This document shows positions 9,478 through 19,135 of a DNA stretch of 64,000 bases, piece after piece. This DNA is from Paraburkholderia tropica (GTDB taxonomy: Bacteria > Pseudomonadota > Gammaproteobacteria > Burkholderiales > Burkholderiaceae): the NCBI RefSeq assembly GCF_900109265.1, contig NZ_FNZM01000004.1:1-64000 (forward strand). The letters run 5' to 3'. Numbering within the stretch: position 1 is the first letter of the stretch; every line of letters starts with the position of its first letter. Position numbers and translations under genes: made by a program. The notes below the pieces were generated by a model. It was not told the origin of the DNA, did not search any database, and saw only the letters and a program-made list of their open reading frames with translations.

Positions 9478-10431
9478 CTATGCAGTCCCGGCGCATGCCC
9501 TGTTTTCCTGCGATAGCAATGCAATCTCCTCGCGTTGAATCGCGTCCGGAACATAGCTTTGCAAGCAGTCCATCCACGTTTTAATCTTCGCGTCCAGGAA
9601 GTGTCGTGAAGGGTAAATGGCAAAGACGTTCAACTGCTGCAAAGTGAACTCGGGTAAGACGCGAACGAGACTTCCATCTATGAGACCGTCTACCGCGGCA
9701 AATAGCGGAAGAATGCCAATTCCCATCCCTCGTTTCACACCGGATGCGATGAGCTCAGACACATTGGTTTGAAGCACGCCGTTGACGCTGACCTCTGTAG
9801 CCCCGTCCGGGCCATCCAGCACCCAGAGACCGGCCTCAGGTGCTGCGACCTCCAGTGTCAGACAATCGTGCGTGCGCAAATCGGCAGGCAATCGTGGAAC
9901 CCCACGTTTCACCAGGTACTCACGCGACGCGCACAATACGCTGTGCGTCGAGCCAATCTGATGCCCGACAAGGTCTGAATTCGGCAATGCCCGAGCTGCA
10001 ACTATTGCGACGTCACAGCTTCCGTCAAATAGGTCCGGCATTTGTTGCGAACAGTTGAGCTGGACGACGACATCCGGGTAACTTTCACGATAAAGCTGAA
10101 TCGCAGGCAGCACATATCGGCGCCCAATAGACGTGTAGGTGTGCACTTTCAACGTGCCGACTGGATGCAAATGTGCATCCGATGCCTCGTCCTCAGCCAA
10201 GTCTACGCTGGTGACAATCGCACGACATCGCTCCACGTAGCGCACGCCTGCAGCAGTCAACGACAACCGCCGCGTTGAACGATTCAGTAGACGCGTTCGG
10301 AGACGCTTTTCGAGGTCCGATACGGCTCTCGATACTGCCCCCGTGTTCATATCGGAAGCACGTGCTGCTGCCGTGAAACTGCCCGCATCGACCACTTGAA
10401 TCAGCAGCCGCATTGAATCAATCCTGTCCAT
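9478..10431 (-). CDS. LysR-family transcriptional regulator
   Basis: 317 residues from the ATG at 10431 (MDRIDSMRLLIQVVDAGSFT); the longer reading adds 23 residues not found in the family. N-terminal winged HTH (GSFTAAARASDMNTGAVSRA) of the AaeR/CrgA-like subgroup, linker helix, then a LysR substrate-binding domain. Divergent from a FUSC-family efflux gene with ~280 bases between, the usual position for a regulator of that pump. Inducer unknown, perhaps an aromatic acid. Confidence 0.85.
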   Translation of the reverse strand: MDRIDSMRLLIQVVDAGSFTAAARASDMNTGAVSRAVSDLEKRLRTRLLNRSTRRLSLTAAGVRYVERCRAIVTSVDLAEDEASDAHLHPVGTLKVHTYTSIGRRYVLPAIQLYRESYPDVVVQLNCSQQMPDLFDGSCDVAIVAARALPNSDLVGHQIGSTHSVLCASREYLVKRGVPRLPADLRTHDCLTLEVAAPEAGLWVLDGPDGATEVSVNGVLQTNVSELIASGVKRGMGIGILPLFAAVDGLIDGSLVRVLPEFTLQQLNVFAIYPSRHFLDAKIKTWMDCLQSYVPDAIQREEIALLSQENRACAGTA

Positions 10432-10712
10432 CATCTTCCATACGTCTGACAACGATTGGTGTGGGCGCACCGGAGCCACTGGAAAGCCGAAACCAGTCAA
10501 AACTTATTCGGCTGTGCAAAAAATAGTCGATAGGCACGCACAATCCGTATTTTCGCCCCTACTCAAGCCATCAGTTGAGCGATTTATGCACAACCATCGG
10601 GTGTCCGTACCCTAGTCGCTTTAGGCCAGTTACCACTACCATCGGTGCGGTTTTCCAGACTCTACGGGCGCGTTGCTTTCCCCCTTGCACATTGCGCCTG
10701 CGAACAGGCAGC

Positions 10713-12896
10713 ATGACGTCGCAGTACAAATCCCCACGCCCTCTTCTCGGTGCCGCGCTGTACGCTTCAATCCTGGACAGCCTAAAGGCTTGGCTGAAGT
10801 CGGATGGTCTCGCGTGGCTCTTTGCTTTCAAGGCCGCACTCGCCGCCATCCTGGCGGTCGGTATTTCTATGCAGCTAGAATTACCGCAGCCAAAAACAGC
10901 CATGGTCACAGTTTTCATCGTGATGCGGCCACAGACTGGCTTGGTGCTCGCACGCGGCTTCTACCGGCTATGCGGCACGATGGTTGGCGTCACGGTGGCG
11001 ATGACTCTCATCGCACTGTTCGGACAGTATTCCGATGTCTTCATCGCCCTAACGGCCATCTGGATTGCTATCTGCACGGCCGGTGCTGCGCGAAATCGCA
11101 ACTCCAGGTCTTACGGATTCGTGCTCGCAGGCTATACAGCGGCTCTCGTCGGCGTTCCAGCCCTTCAAGACCCCAATGCGGCGTTCATGATTGCTTCGAC
11201 GAGAGTCGCGGAGCTGACATTGGGAATCGTCTGTGCAGGCGTCGTCAGTGCTCTCGTGTTTCCGCTGCATGCCAGCGATGAAATTGAAACCACGTTACGA
11301 GCGCAGTCATCCAGCTTCTTCTCGTACATCGCGAAAACGCTGCCATCACGCAAAGCAGTTGAAGACGTCGTTGCGATGCATGAGCATCTCATCACCTCAT
11401 TGGTGAACTTCGAGTCCTTGAGGGTTGTGGCCGTGCTGGAAACCCACGGGATGAGGAGCCGCAGTCAGCGCATGAAGCGGCTGACCTCTGAGCTCATGGC
11501 CGCTTCGACTCGCTTTCACATCTTGCTGCATTTTCGAAATCAGTTGCGCCTTGCGGGGGACCATCAGACGCTTGACACAGTCAACCGCTGCGTCGGTGCC
11601 ATAGGCAGACTACTGGCGAGGTCGCCCGATGTGCTTGATACCTATGCCTCCGCCACCGGAACAGCGCAACGACTTGACCGTCTGCGCCTTCGAGTCCAAC
11701 GCCACCTCGCCTACGTGGCGAAGCAAGACGGCTTCACCCCTGTCTCGTCGCTGAACCTCGCAACTGCTTCCAACCTAATCAATAGATTCGGCACCGAGCT
11801 GTCTGCCTACGTCCACACGTACGCGTCTCTTCAAGACGAAAGACACAGCCGTGAAAACTGGCTCGAGGCACTCATACCGAAGACGGACCCGTTCGTCGCA
11901 TTGGCGGCGGGCGCCAGGGCTGCGGCAGCAACGCTAACGCTGGGATTCTTCTGGATTGCCACAGCCTGGCCGAGTGGCAGCACGGCACTGGCGCAAGGGG
12001 CAGCAATCTGTGCACTCGCATCGACTGCAACAAACCCATTCCGCCTTGCAATCCAGATTGCCGGTGGCACGTTAATCGGCGGTGTCGTGGGAACGATACT
12101 GGTGTTTGGCGTCTATCCGCACCTCGACGGTTTCCCGCTGCTGGCACTGGCAATCGCAGTGGCGACGATGCCCGGCGCGTTTATCATGACCCGCCCCAAA
12201 GTAGCTGGATTTGGCATTGGATACTGTGTCTTTATGCCAGCTCTCGCAGGGCCGGATAACCCGCAAAGCTATTTGCCTGAAGCATTTATGAATGATGCAG
12301 TGGCGCTAGTGATTGCCATGGTCGTCGCAGCAGCAGCGCAGGCCCTGGTCATGCCTGCAACTTCGCTGTGGTTCCGCCACCGCATTACCGCGCGTCTGAA
12401 GGCCGAGATTGCCACCGCCTACGGCGCACCTCTGCGCGGTCTTCGGGCTGAGTTCGAAAACGGCGTCCGCGACCTAATGGCACAGCAACTCATGCTACCG
12501 CGCCATGAAGGCCTGCCTATCAGAATACCGATGGCATGGCTCAATAGCGTGCTCGAAATCGGAACGGCCATCATCGACTTCCGCGAAGCCGCAGCAGATA
12601 TCACGTCACGAGCGGGCTTAACCCATCTCGGGCCCGCGCAAGCTGCGATTCGTGCAGTGCTCCCGCTGTTTAAAAAGAATACGGGAGAACTACGGAGCGT
12701 AGCGATTGACGCACTCCGAGACAGTATGCTGGCCGCAAGACTTGCGGCGGACGACGCAACTCTACTTCCGAGTGAAAGGAGTCGTTATCGAGACCTGCTG
12801 ACTGCTCTCAACCGCATCAAACACGCTCTGCGTGACCCACAAAATGCGCTGGGACAAACCGGCCAGCCGAGTGTTGCTGCACCGAGTTCGCGTTAG
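10713..12896 (+). CDS. FUSC-family efflux protein (AaeB / fusaric-acid-resistance type)
   Basis: 727 residues from the ATG at 10713. Two hydrophobic blocks of several helices (about residues 25-170 and 395-560) are each followed by a cytoplasmic helical domain, the duplicated layout of FUSC proteins such as AaeB. The marker VTVFIVMRPQTGLVLARGFYR is present near the start of the first block. The family exports aromatic carboxylic acids. AaeB normally works with a periplasmic adaptor AaeA, but no adaptor gene is adjacent here. Divergent from a LysR regulator. Substrate is inference from family. Confidence 0.88.
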   Translation: MTSQYKSPRPLLGAALYASILDSLKAWLKSDGLAWLFAFKAALAAILAVGISMQLELPQPKTAMVTVFIVMRPQTGLVLARGFYRLCGTMVGVTVAMTLIALFGQYSDVFIALTAIWIAICTAGAARNRNSRSYGFVLAGYTAALVGVPALQDPNAAFMIASTRVAELTLGIVCAGVVSALVFPLHASDEIETTLRAQSSSFFSYIAKTLPSRKAVEDVVAMHEHLITSLVNFESLRVVAVLETHGMRSRSQRMKRLTSELMAASTRFHILLHFRNQLRLAGDHQTLDTVNRCVGAIGRLLARSPDVLDTYASATGTAQRLDRLRLRVQRHLAYVAKQDGFTPVSSLNLATASNLINRFGTELSAYVHTYASLQDERHSRENWLEALIPKTDPFVALAAGARAAAATLTLGFFWIATAWPSGSTALAQGAAICALASTATNPFRLAIQIAGGTLIGGVVGTILVFGVYPHLDGFPLLALAIAVATMPGAFIMTRPKVAGFGIGYCVFMPALAGPDNPQSYLPEAFMNDAVALVIAMVVAAAAQALVMPATSLWFRHRITARLKAEIATAYGAPLRGLRAEFENGVRDLMAQQLMLPRHEGLPIRIPMAWLNSVLEIGTAIIDFREAAADITSRAGLTHLGPAQAAIRAVLPLFKKNTGELRSVAIDALRDSMLAARLAADDATLLPSERSRYRDLLTALNRIKHALRDPQNALGQTGQPSVAAPSSR

Positions 12897-12963
12897 CCGA
12901 CAACGCATCGGTATGTCTGATTTCCGAACGCGTCGAAACCAGCCATACTTTTGGCCCCGCCGC

Positions 12964-14040
12964 CTAAGCGACGAAGCCGTCCCACGAGGTGCGCATATAG
13001 TTGATGAAAGGGGGACTCAAGCCTTCACGCTGGAGATGTGCAACATCAATCGGCAATTCCGGAGCGTGATATTCCGGGCAAGTGAAAATGCGTTGGGGAA
13101 AATCAGCATTCAGGATTGCGGCGCGACCAATGAGAACAAAGTCCGCCCCTTCTTCGATGACCTCGTTTGCACGCTGCGCGCTACGAATCTTGCCGGCAAC
13201 GCCAAGACGCACATTTCCTCGCGGAAGGTCAGCGAACACACTAAGCATGGTTCGCCCAGCCAACGGGCCATCCATGACCAACTGCGCTGAATTCCACAAT
13301 GCGAGGTCCAGATAGTCAATCTGGGCCTGTCGAAATGCTTCCGCGGTGATGTCACGCAACTCTTCGATACGAAGGCCATAGCGCTCGACGGATAGACGCA
13401 GCCCAATCTGAAACTGCGGCCCACACGTCCGGCGAATGCCATCAATGACTTCGAAGAGCAATCTCGCGCGGTTCTCGATGCTACTGCCATATCGGTCCCG
13501 CCGGCGATTAAGCAACGGCGACAGAAATTCGGAAATCACGAAACCGAAAGCTCCATGCACTGCAACTCCGTCGAAACCAGCGAGTTGGGCACGTTGGGCT
13601 GCGCGAATGAAGTCATCCCGCAACCGTTCGACTTGCTCGGTGGTCATTGCAGTTAGACCTGCGTGTGGGTCGTCCGACGCCGGTGCCGGCACACCACCGA
13701 GTTCCGGCCGTGCCCTGTGGCCCGCATGATGCAACTGGACAGCCGAGAGCGCGCCGCCCTCGCGGATTGCATCCGCCATTCTGCGCAATCCGTCGAGTTG
13801 CTCGTCACTGTGAATGCCCAATTGCCCTTTGAAAGCTCGCCCCGTTCCCTGAACCGTCGCCGCGCAAGTCTGAACCAGTGCGTATCCGCCCAGAGCAATT
13901 CGTCTCACCCAGTCGACGTCGTAGTCCGTTGCAGCCCCATCGGGTGCGCTTTGCTGGTTCGTCAGCGGAGCCAGCATGAAGCGATTTTTCATTGCCGGCC
14001 CATGCGCCAGCGTGAGAGGTTCAAAAAGTTTCGATTTCAT
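12964..14040 (-). CDS. Old yellow enzyme-family NADH:flavin oxidoreductase
   Basis: 358 residues forming an FMN TIM barrel. Family markers: LAPLTNQQS near the N-terminus, QLHHAGHRA, the HGAFGFVISEFLSPLLNRRRD segment split here by its NRRRDRYG phosphate/FMN motif, and LIGRAAILNADFP at the end. The family reduces activated alkenes, nitro compounds and other electrophiles with NAD(P)H. Divergent from a TetR gene, with a perfect inverted repeat (14156-14183) between. A VOC-fold gene follows the TetR gene. This recalls the E. coli nemR-nemA-gloA electrophile-response set, though the orientation differs. Confidence 0.9.
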   Translation of the reverse strand: MKSKLFEPLTLAHGPAMKNRFMLAPLTNQQSAPDGAATDYDVDWVRRIALGGYALVQTCAATVQGTGRAFKGQLGIHSDEQLDGLRRMADAIREGGALSAVQLHHAGHRARPELGGVPAPASDDPHAGLTAMTTEQVERLRDDFIRAAQRAQLAGFDGVAVHGAFGFVISEFLSPLLNRRRDRYGSSIENRARLLFEVIDGIRRTCGPQFQIGLRLSVERYGLRIEELRDITAEAFRQAQIDYLDLALWNSAQLVMDGPLAGRTMLSVFADLPRGNVRLGVAGKIRSAQRANEVIEEGADFVLIGRAAILNADFPQRIFTCPEYHAPELPIDVAHLQREGLSPPFINYMRTSWDGFVA

Positions 14041-14155
14041 ACTTCACCCATCTAGGCCTGAGCACTCTTTCTCGCGTCTCGGCGGTGCCGGTGACCGTAT
14101 AGCCTGCGACAAGCCCACTACATCGAACACTGGACGAGTCGTCAGAACACAGGTT

Positions 14156-14183
14156 ATATTTGACAACGATGATTGTCAAATAT
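14156..14183. promoter_or_regulatory. Inverted-repeat operator between OYE and TetR genes
   Basis: ATATTTGACA, an 8-base spacer, then TGTCAAATAT: perfect 10-bp arms. On the minus strand the second arm supplies a TTGACA -35 with TATAAC about 15 bases on, so a bound protein would block the old-yellow-enzyme promoter. It lies 90 bases before the TetR start, as expected of an autoregulated divergent operator. A half-site (TGTGACAATT) recurs near 14237. Confidence 0.65.
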
Positions 14184-14273
14184 GGCGAGAGGGTCGGAGC
14201 CTGTCAGGTGGGGCATTGAACCGCACCCTCTCCTAATGTGACAATTCTGATTTCCAGTTTTGATGGAGCAAAA

Positions 14274-14864
14274 ATGGGGCAGTACCGGGGAACTAATGCT
14301 GAGTCACGTCGCCTCGAGCGCCGCGACAAGCTTATGGCGGCGGCCCGAAAGGTATTCGGCGAGCGGGGCTTTCACGGCGCGAGCGTGCGTGCGATTTGCG
14401 ATGAGGCTGGCCTCACCGAGCGATATTTCTATGAAAGCTTCGCGAACAGTGAAGCGCTCTTCATCGCTATGCACAAGGCAACCAGCGACCGCATCATTCG
14501 CACGATTGCTGCGGCGGCCGACGCATGTCCAGGCGAGTCATTGGATAAGGTTCACGCAATGCTCGCTGCTTACTACGAGGACATTCGCGCAGACCCCATC
14601 TCGGCGCGACTCTTCGCAATCGACGCGGGTTACATCAGCGCCGCGGCGAAGGAAGTCTGCGCCAACTGGCGTCAAAGTTTTGGGGCTTTGGTTGCACAGA
14701 CCCTGAACAAACACGCCAGCCCGGGCAACCCGCTTGTACGCAGCGGCTCTGTAATTGCACTCCTGGAAATTGGCGTTGAGTGGATGGAAAGCGGATTTGC
14801 GCTGCCAATCAACGAAATCATCGAAGCGGCGTTGGTGTTCGCCGTGGTTTTGCGAGACCGATAA
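14274..14864 (+). CDS. TetR-family transcriptional repressor
   Basis: 196 residues from the ATG at 14274, which follows GGAGC; an earlier in-frame start at 14238 adds 12 unlike residues. The N-terminal HTH is typical (AARKVFGERGFHGASVRAIC then GLTERYFYESFANSEALF), and the C-terminal helical domain is that of the ligand-binding half. It probably binds the 14156-14183 inverted repeat and controls the divergent old-yellow-enzyme gene and its own operon with the VOC gene. Ligand unknown, likely an electrophile by analogy with NemR. Confidence 0.88.
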   Translation: MGQYRGTNAESRRLERRDKLMAAARKVFGERGFHGASVRAICDEAGLTERYFYESFANSEALFIAMHKATSDRIIRTIAAAADACPGESLDKVHAMLAAYYEDIRADPISARLFAIDAGYISAAAKEVCANWRQSFGALVAQTLNKHASPGNPLVRSGSVIALLEIGVEWMESGFALPINEIIEAALVFAVVLRDR

Positions 14865-14927
14865 ATGCAGCAGCCGAGGGTGTTCTCGCCGCCCAGTGAC
14901 GGCAAACTACTTCACTAAGGATTCCTT

Positions 14928-15329
14928 ATGCTGAGCTATATCATGCTGGGCTCCAACGATATCCCCGCGTCAGACAAGTTTTATACCGCTCTCCTCGCCC
15001 CTCTCGGCTACGAGAAAGCCGAGTTGGGTGCTGACAAAGTCGTGTTTTCACTTCCCGACGTGCCTGACCGTTACAACGGCCCGGGTGCTGTGTATATCAC
15101 CAAGCCATTCAACGGCGAAGCGGCAACCGTTGGCAACGGTTCGATGACTGCGTTCCGAACGACCAGCAAAGAAAAGGTTGAAGAACTTCACGCGGCAGGC
15201 TTGCTTGCAGGCGGCACCGACGACGGTGGCCCCGGCTTCCGCGATATCTATGGCGATGACTTCTACGTTGCCTACCTCCGCGACCCGCTCGGCAACAAGG
15301 TCGCCCTCTTTTGTACTCTCAATCGCTGA
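14928..15329 (+). CDS. VOC-superfamily (glyoxalase-like) protein
   Basis: 133 residues, one complete vicinal-oxygen-chelate unit of two beta-alpha-beta-beta-beta modules, starting MLSYIMLGSNDIPASDKFY and ending YVAYLRDPLGNKVALFC. This is the glyoxalase/bleomycin-resistance/dioxygenase fold; the subgroup is an uncharacterised glyoxalase-like family. Start behind AAGGATT. It lies 63 bases after the TetR gene and is probably in its operon, with a role in removing reactive carbonyls or conjugates. No catalytic assignment is possible. Confidence 0.82.
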   Translation: MLSYIMLGSNDIPASDKFYTALLAPLGYEKAELGADKVVFSLPDVPDRYNGPGAVYITKPFNGEAATVGNGSMTAFRTTSKEKVEELHAAGLLAGGTDDGGPGFRDIYGDDFYVAYLRDPLGNKVALFCTLNR

Positions 15330-15711
15330 AGACTCTCGACGAATCTTCGCTGCGCCGCTCCAATGAGGGCGGCGTATTCAAACGTTGCATTGATGCGCGT
15401 TGCTCGCCAGGCCACGCCAGCCAGTTCAGCAAGCCTGCGTCCTCTCTCGCAATTCCTACGATATAAGTGTTCACTGCGCAGCCTGCAAAGCAACAATCAT
15501 CGCAGCCCCAGATTGGGGATTAACTCCCCAAGGCCCTGCGGCCAGCATGCAGTAACGGTGAAAGTCCGCATTGCGCCTATCCAAACCCAGCCATATTGTT
15601 GTCAAAAATGGGGTTCGCGCGCCGCGACAACTGGCTCGATGATTGCTTAATTGCTAGACCGAGACTACGACGCGAATCTTTTTGGTTGGCGGTCCTTTGA
15701 GCAGGCTAGCG
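15330..15711. other. Intergenic stretch before the AraC gene
   Basis: 382 bases with no convincing gene. It holds the AraC-family promoter; no strong inverted repeat was noticed. Confidence 0.3.
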
Positions 15712-16650
15712 ATGGAATTTCACTATTCGACTGATGGTATCGTTGCGCGACAACGGCCGGAATTCTGGAATGATGCCGTGGCGGCGCAATTCATGCCCGC
15801 AGACGGAGAATTCTCCTTGGTGGATGAGTTCGCAGGAAGCCTCCACGGTCACACGTTGGGGAACGTTAGCATTGGGCGCTTCAGCGCACTGCATCACAGT
15901 TTTGAGCGCACCGATAAGCGCATCCGGCGCGATTCCATCGACGACTTTGTCTTACTCTTTTGCGAATCAGGCACAACGCTCTCGACGCAGCAAGACAGAC
16001 AGGTTGCACTTCAGTCGGGCGACATAACACTCAATGACTCCGCGCGTCCCTTTATCCACGACCTGGATACCGATTCGCTTCTGCTATTGAGAATGCCGCG
16101 GACCATGCTGCTTTCTCGATTCTCGCGAGCAGAGTCGTTCATCAACGTCAAGATTTCCAGCGACCAGCCAATGGCAGGCTTGCTCGCACATATGATGCAA
16201 GAGGCGCTTCGACTTGATTTGAATGCGCCTAGCGCTGCGAAGGCTCGCTATGCGAGCGCGCTCGTTGATACGCTCACTGCAGCGATGGAAATTCAGTCGC
16301 AGACGGAGACCAGTGCCTCAGCGACGCGGCATGACCAGTTGTACAAGCAGGCAATGGACTACATCGAGGCCCACCTCGATGATTACGAGCTCAGCATCGA
16401 CGCGCTAGCGAATGCCTTGCACGTATCTGAGCGAACGCTTTCGAGAATCTTTGCCGTGCGAGGCACGACTGCGATGCAGCAGCTCTGGCGCAGGCGCCTT
16501 GAAGCTAGTCACGCAGCACTGAGTGAAGGGACGGTTCGACAGGTTACACAGGCTGCGTACCAATCAGGGTTCGCAGACCTCTCACACTTCTGCCGACTTT
16601 TTAAGAAGGTATACGGGGTATCGCCTAGCACGCTACTGAAGCGGCGTTGA
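15712..16650 (+). CDS. AraC-family transcriptional regulator
   Basis: 312 residues from the ATG at 15712 (a GTG 30 bases earlier is in frame). The N-terminal ~190 residues form an AraC-binding-like domain with the segment LQSGDITLNDSARPF. The C-terminal ~100 residues contain two HTH motifs (IDALANALHVSERTLSRIFA and TQAAYQSGFADLSHFCRLFK), ending KKVYGVSPSTLLKRR. It probably activates neighbouring catabolic or detoxification genes, perhaps the convergent quinone reductase. Target not shown. Confidence 0.88.
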   Translation: MEFHYSTDGIVARQRPEFWNDAVAAQFMPADGEFSLVDEFAGSLHGHTLGNVSIGRFSALHHSFERTDKRIRRDSIDDFVLLFCESGTTLSTQQDRQVALQSGDITLNDSARPFIHDLDTDSLLLLRMPRTMLLSRFSRAESFINVKISSDQPMAGLLAHMMQEALRLDLNAPSAAKARYASALVDTLTAAMEIQSQTETSASATRHDQLYKQAMDYIEAHLDDYELSIDALANALHVSERTLSRIFAVRGTTAMQQLWRRRLEASHAALSEGTVRQVTQAAYQSGFADLSHFCRLFKKVYGVSPSTLLKRR

Positions 16651-16726
16651 TGGCAGGTGCAGATGTCTTGAGCGGAAGTACCTAGTCTTCGGCACTTCCG
16701 CCTGGCAGGGAGATTTCGCTCAATTC

Positions 16727-17701
16727 TCAGGGAAGCAAAATCACTGAGCCGGATGTTTTTGCGGCTTGTACATCGCGATGCGCCTCCGCGACATTTTGAA
16801 GCGAGTATGTCGACGGCGACTCCGCCTTCAAATAGCCTGCACGCAGCATTTCAAAGACAGCGTCGGCACCGGCGTCGAACTCCGCGCGCTGCGCAGTGTA
16901 GTGTGCGACCGAAGCGCGGGTGACATACAGGGAGCCACGCGCCCCTAAAGTCGACAAGTCAATGGGTGGAGTCGGCCCCGACGCGGTGCCGAAACTGACC
17001 AGGATGCCACGCGGACGCAGACAGTCGATGGAGCCCATCACTGTATCCTTCCCCACGGAATCATAGACCGCAGAAACCAGCTTACCGCCGGTAATCTCCT
17101 TCACGCGGGCGACAAAGTCTTCCTTGCGATAGTTGATGGTGTGGGCACATCCGTTTTCTTGCGCGCGCAGAGCTTTCTCGTCTGTTCCAACAGTGCCAAT
17201 TACCGTCGCGCCGATATGTCTGAGCCACTGACTTGCCAGCGAACCCACTCCGCCAGCGGCCGCGTGCCAAAGCACTACGTCGCCTTTCTTGACTTCATGA
17301 CAGCGTCGAATCAGGTACTCGACGGTTAGCCCTTTGAAAAAGACGCTGGCCGCAAGTTGGTCGCTGATGTCATCGGGCAGCTTCGCCGCTCGCGCAGCGG
17401 GCAGCAGACGCTCGGTCGCATAGGCGCCAGGAGGGCCGCCTGCATAGACCACACGCTCGCCTACCGCGAATCCCTCCACTCCCGCGCCGACAGCTTCAAC
17501 AACGCCGACACCTTCGACCCCCAGTCCCGTTGGCATGGGAAGCGGGTAAGAGCCCTCGCGGTGATAGACGTCGATGTAGTTCAATCCAACTGCCGTGTGC
17601 CGAATACGAATTTCGCCTTGACCAGGCGCGCCGAGTTCGACTTCCTCCCACTTCATCACTTCGGGGCCGCCCGCAGCGTGCACCTGAATTCTTCGCGTCA
17701 T
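16727..17701 (-). CDS. Zinc-free NAD(P)H:quinone oxidoreductase (QOR/MDR family)
   Basis: 324 residues of the medium-chain dehydrogenase family. The quinone-reductase signature is clear: GLNYIDVYHREG near 37-48, GVEGVGVVEAVG, and the nucleotide-binding loop HAAAGGVGSLASQWLRH. The catalytic Zn ligands of alcohol dehydrogenases are absent, as in QOR. Such enzymes reduce quinones or activated alkenes with NADPH in the cytoplasm. Convergent with the AraC gene. A role in electrophile handling with the nearby old yellow enzyme is inference. Confidence 0.88.
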   Translation of the reverse strand: MTRRIQVHAAGGPEVMKWEEVELGAPGQGEIRIRHTAVGLNYIDVYHREGSYPLPMPTGLGVEGVGVVEAVGAGVEGFAVGERVVYAGGPPGAYATERLLPAARAAKLPDDISDQLAASVFFKGLTVEYLIRRCHEVKKGDVVLWHAAAGGVGSLASQWLRHIGATVIGTVGTDEKALRAQENGCAHTINYRKEDFVARVKEITGGKLVSAVYDSVGKDTVMGSIDCLRPRGILVSFGTASGPTPPIDLSTLGARGSLYVTRASVAHYTAQRAEFDAGADAVFEMLRAGYLKAESPSTYSLQNVAEAHRDVQAAKTSGSVILLP

Positions 17702-17879
17702 GCAATCACCTCATCTCCGTGCGGTAGAGACGTTCATACGCGGCCGAGCGGCACGAACTGCCAACTCTCTACCGGCTGGGACCATCTCGACATAGAAAAC
17801 CTAAATCTTTGCGCCGGCCCTCAGCACGCGTAACTCAAAACATGAACATCCGTTGTGCACGTATTGCGTAGCAACGCCG

Positions 17880-18824
17880 TCACTTTTGTGCGGACTCCCC
17901 CATGAATAACCGAGCGTTACGATGAACGGCATCCGCAACGAAGTTAGCGACCTCGCGGATATGTGCAGCCTTTCGATGGTCCTGGTGAACGTGCATGTGG
18001 AATGACCGAGTCAACGCAATATCTTCGGGCAGAACGCGCACAAGTGTCGGAAAGAAGGCTGCGATGTATGCTGGAAGAATGCCGAGCGTCTGCCCTCCAA
18101 GGGTCGCAAACACCTGCGGCAACAACGCCGAACTGCGAATGTGCGGTGAGATGTCGTTACTTATGGCACTGAGATAGTTGAGCTCGGGGGCAAAAAGTCC
18201 CTCTTCAACGTACCCAACGAAGGGGTGTCGCTCAAGGTCCTTGACGGTCTTGATAGGCTCCGCTTGTGATAAATAGCTGCGCGAACCATAGACGAACATC
18301 CGATAGTCAGTCAGACGCCTCGACGCGACGCGCATGTGTTCCGCACCTGACAGGCTAATCGCGATGTCTACTTCGCCCTTCCACAAGCTGAAGGCCCGTG
18401 GCGCCGCGAGCACCTCAATTTCAAGGCCTGGATGCAAGTCCGTGAGTTCATGAAGTTTCGGCGTGAGGAATATGCTGCCAAATCCATCCGGCGCGCCGAT
18501 ACGCACTACACCTTGCAGTTGCTGTTCGTCCGCGCTAGTTGATGACTTGGAAAGCAACCACGCACTTTCGATTGTCTCCGCCGCCTGAAGCAGGCGTTCT
18601 CCCGCCGGAGTGAGGACGTAACCTGCGTTGCTCTTGTGGAAGAGCCTGTTCTTGAGTTCCGCCTCCAGCGACAGGATGTGGCGGGAAACGGTTGTGTGCT
18701 CAGTGCCCAACCGCTCCGCAGCCGCCGATAGTGTCCCGGTCCGTGCGACGGCCAGGAAATATCGAAGGTCGTCCCAATTCTCGCCCTGTTTTCTTGCCGG
18801 CATGTGGTGTCTCTTCCGCTCCAT
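17880..18824 (-). CDS. LysR-family transcriptional regulator
   Basis: 314 residues; the start could also be the ATG eight codons in (MPARKQGENWDDLRYFLAVA). HTH: GTLSAAAERLGTEHTTVSRH, then a substrate-binding domain with GIGAPDGFG-like texture (VVRIGAPDGFGSIFLTPKL). Divergent from the 3-hydroxyacid dehydrogenase at 19136 with ~310 bases between, so it is the likely regulator of that gene. The inducer is probably a pathway intermediate; this is inference. Confidence 0.87.
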   Translation of the reverse strand: MERKRHHMPARKQGENWDDLRYFLAVARTGTLSAAAERLGTEHTTVSRHILSLEAELKNRLFHKSNAGYVLTPAGERLLQAAETIESAWLLSKSSTSADEQQLQGVVRIGAPDGFGSIFLTPKLHELTDLHPGLEIEVLAAPRAFSLWKGEVDIAISLSGAEHMRVASRRLTDYRMFVYGSRSYLSQAEPIKTVKDLERHPFVGYVEEGLFAPELNYLSAISNDISPHIRSSALLPQVFATLGGQTLGILPAYIAAFFPTLVRVLPEDIALTRSFHMHVHQDHRKAAHIREVANFVADAVHRNARLFMGESAQK

Positions 18825-19135
18825 CTTGTAGTCGTCACGATTCTACCCCACCACAAATGACGGGCCAGGTCACTCTCGTTAAGCGCAGGCCGTGGCTATC
18901 GCGCCGAAACTTGTGTGCCACTGCATTGCAACAGCTGCTCATAACTGGCTCGAGCGTTCTGCTTTTAATGCGGCAGTCGTGCAAAACGCGCACAGCCGTT
19001 GGCAAGTCATGCGCTGTTGTGGCGCACGCTGCGGCCCTACCATGGATTCGTCCAGTGACCAACAACTGCATAGGAGACACGCAGTGGTCACAAGCAAGGA
19101 CTTCCCTGATAACCAAATCGCAAAAGGAGCAATCC
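18825..19135. promoter_or_regulatory. Divergent promoter region, LysR / hydroxyacid dehydrogenase
   Basis: 311 bases without a gene. It should contain the LysR-binding site (T-N11-A type) and both promoters; I did not find one site that stands out. Confidence 0.35.
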
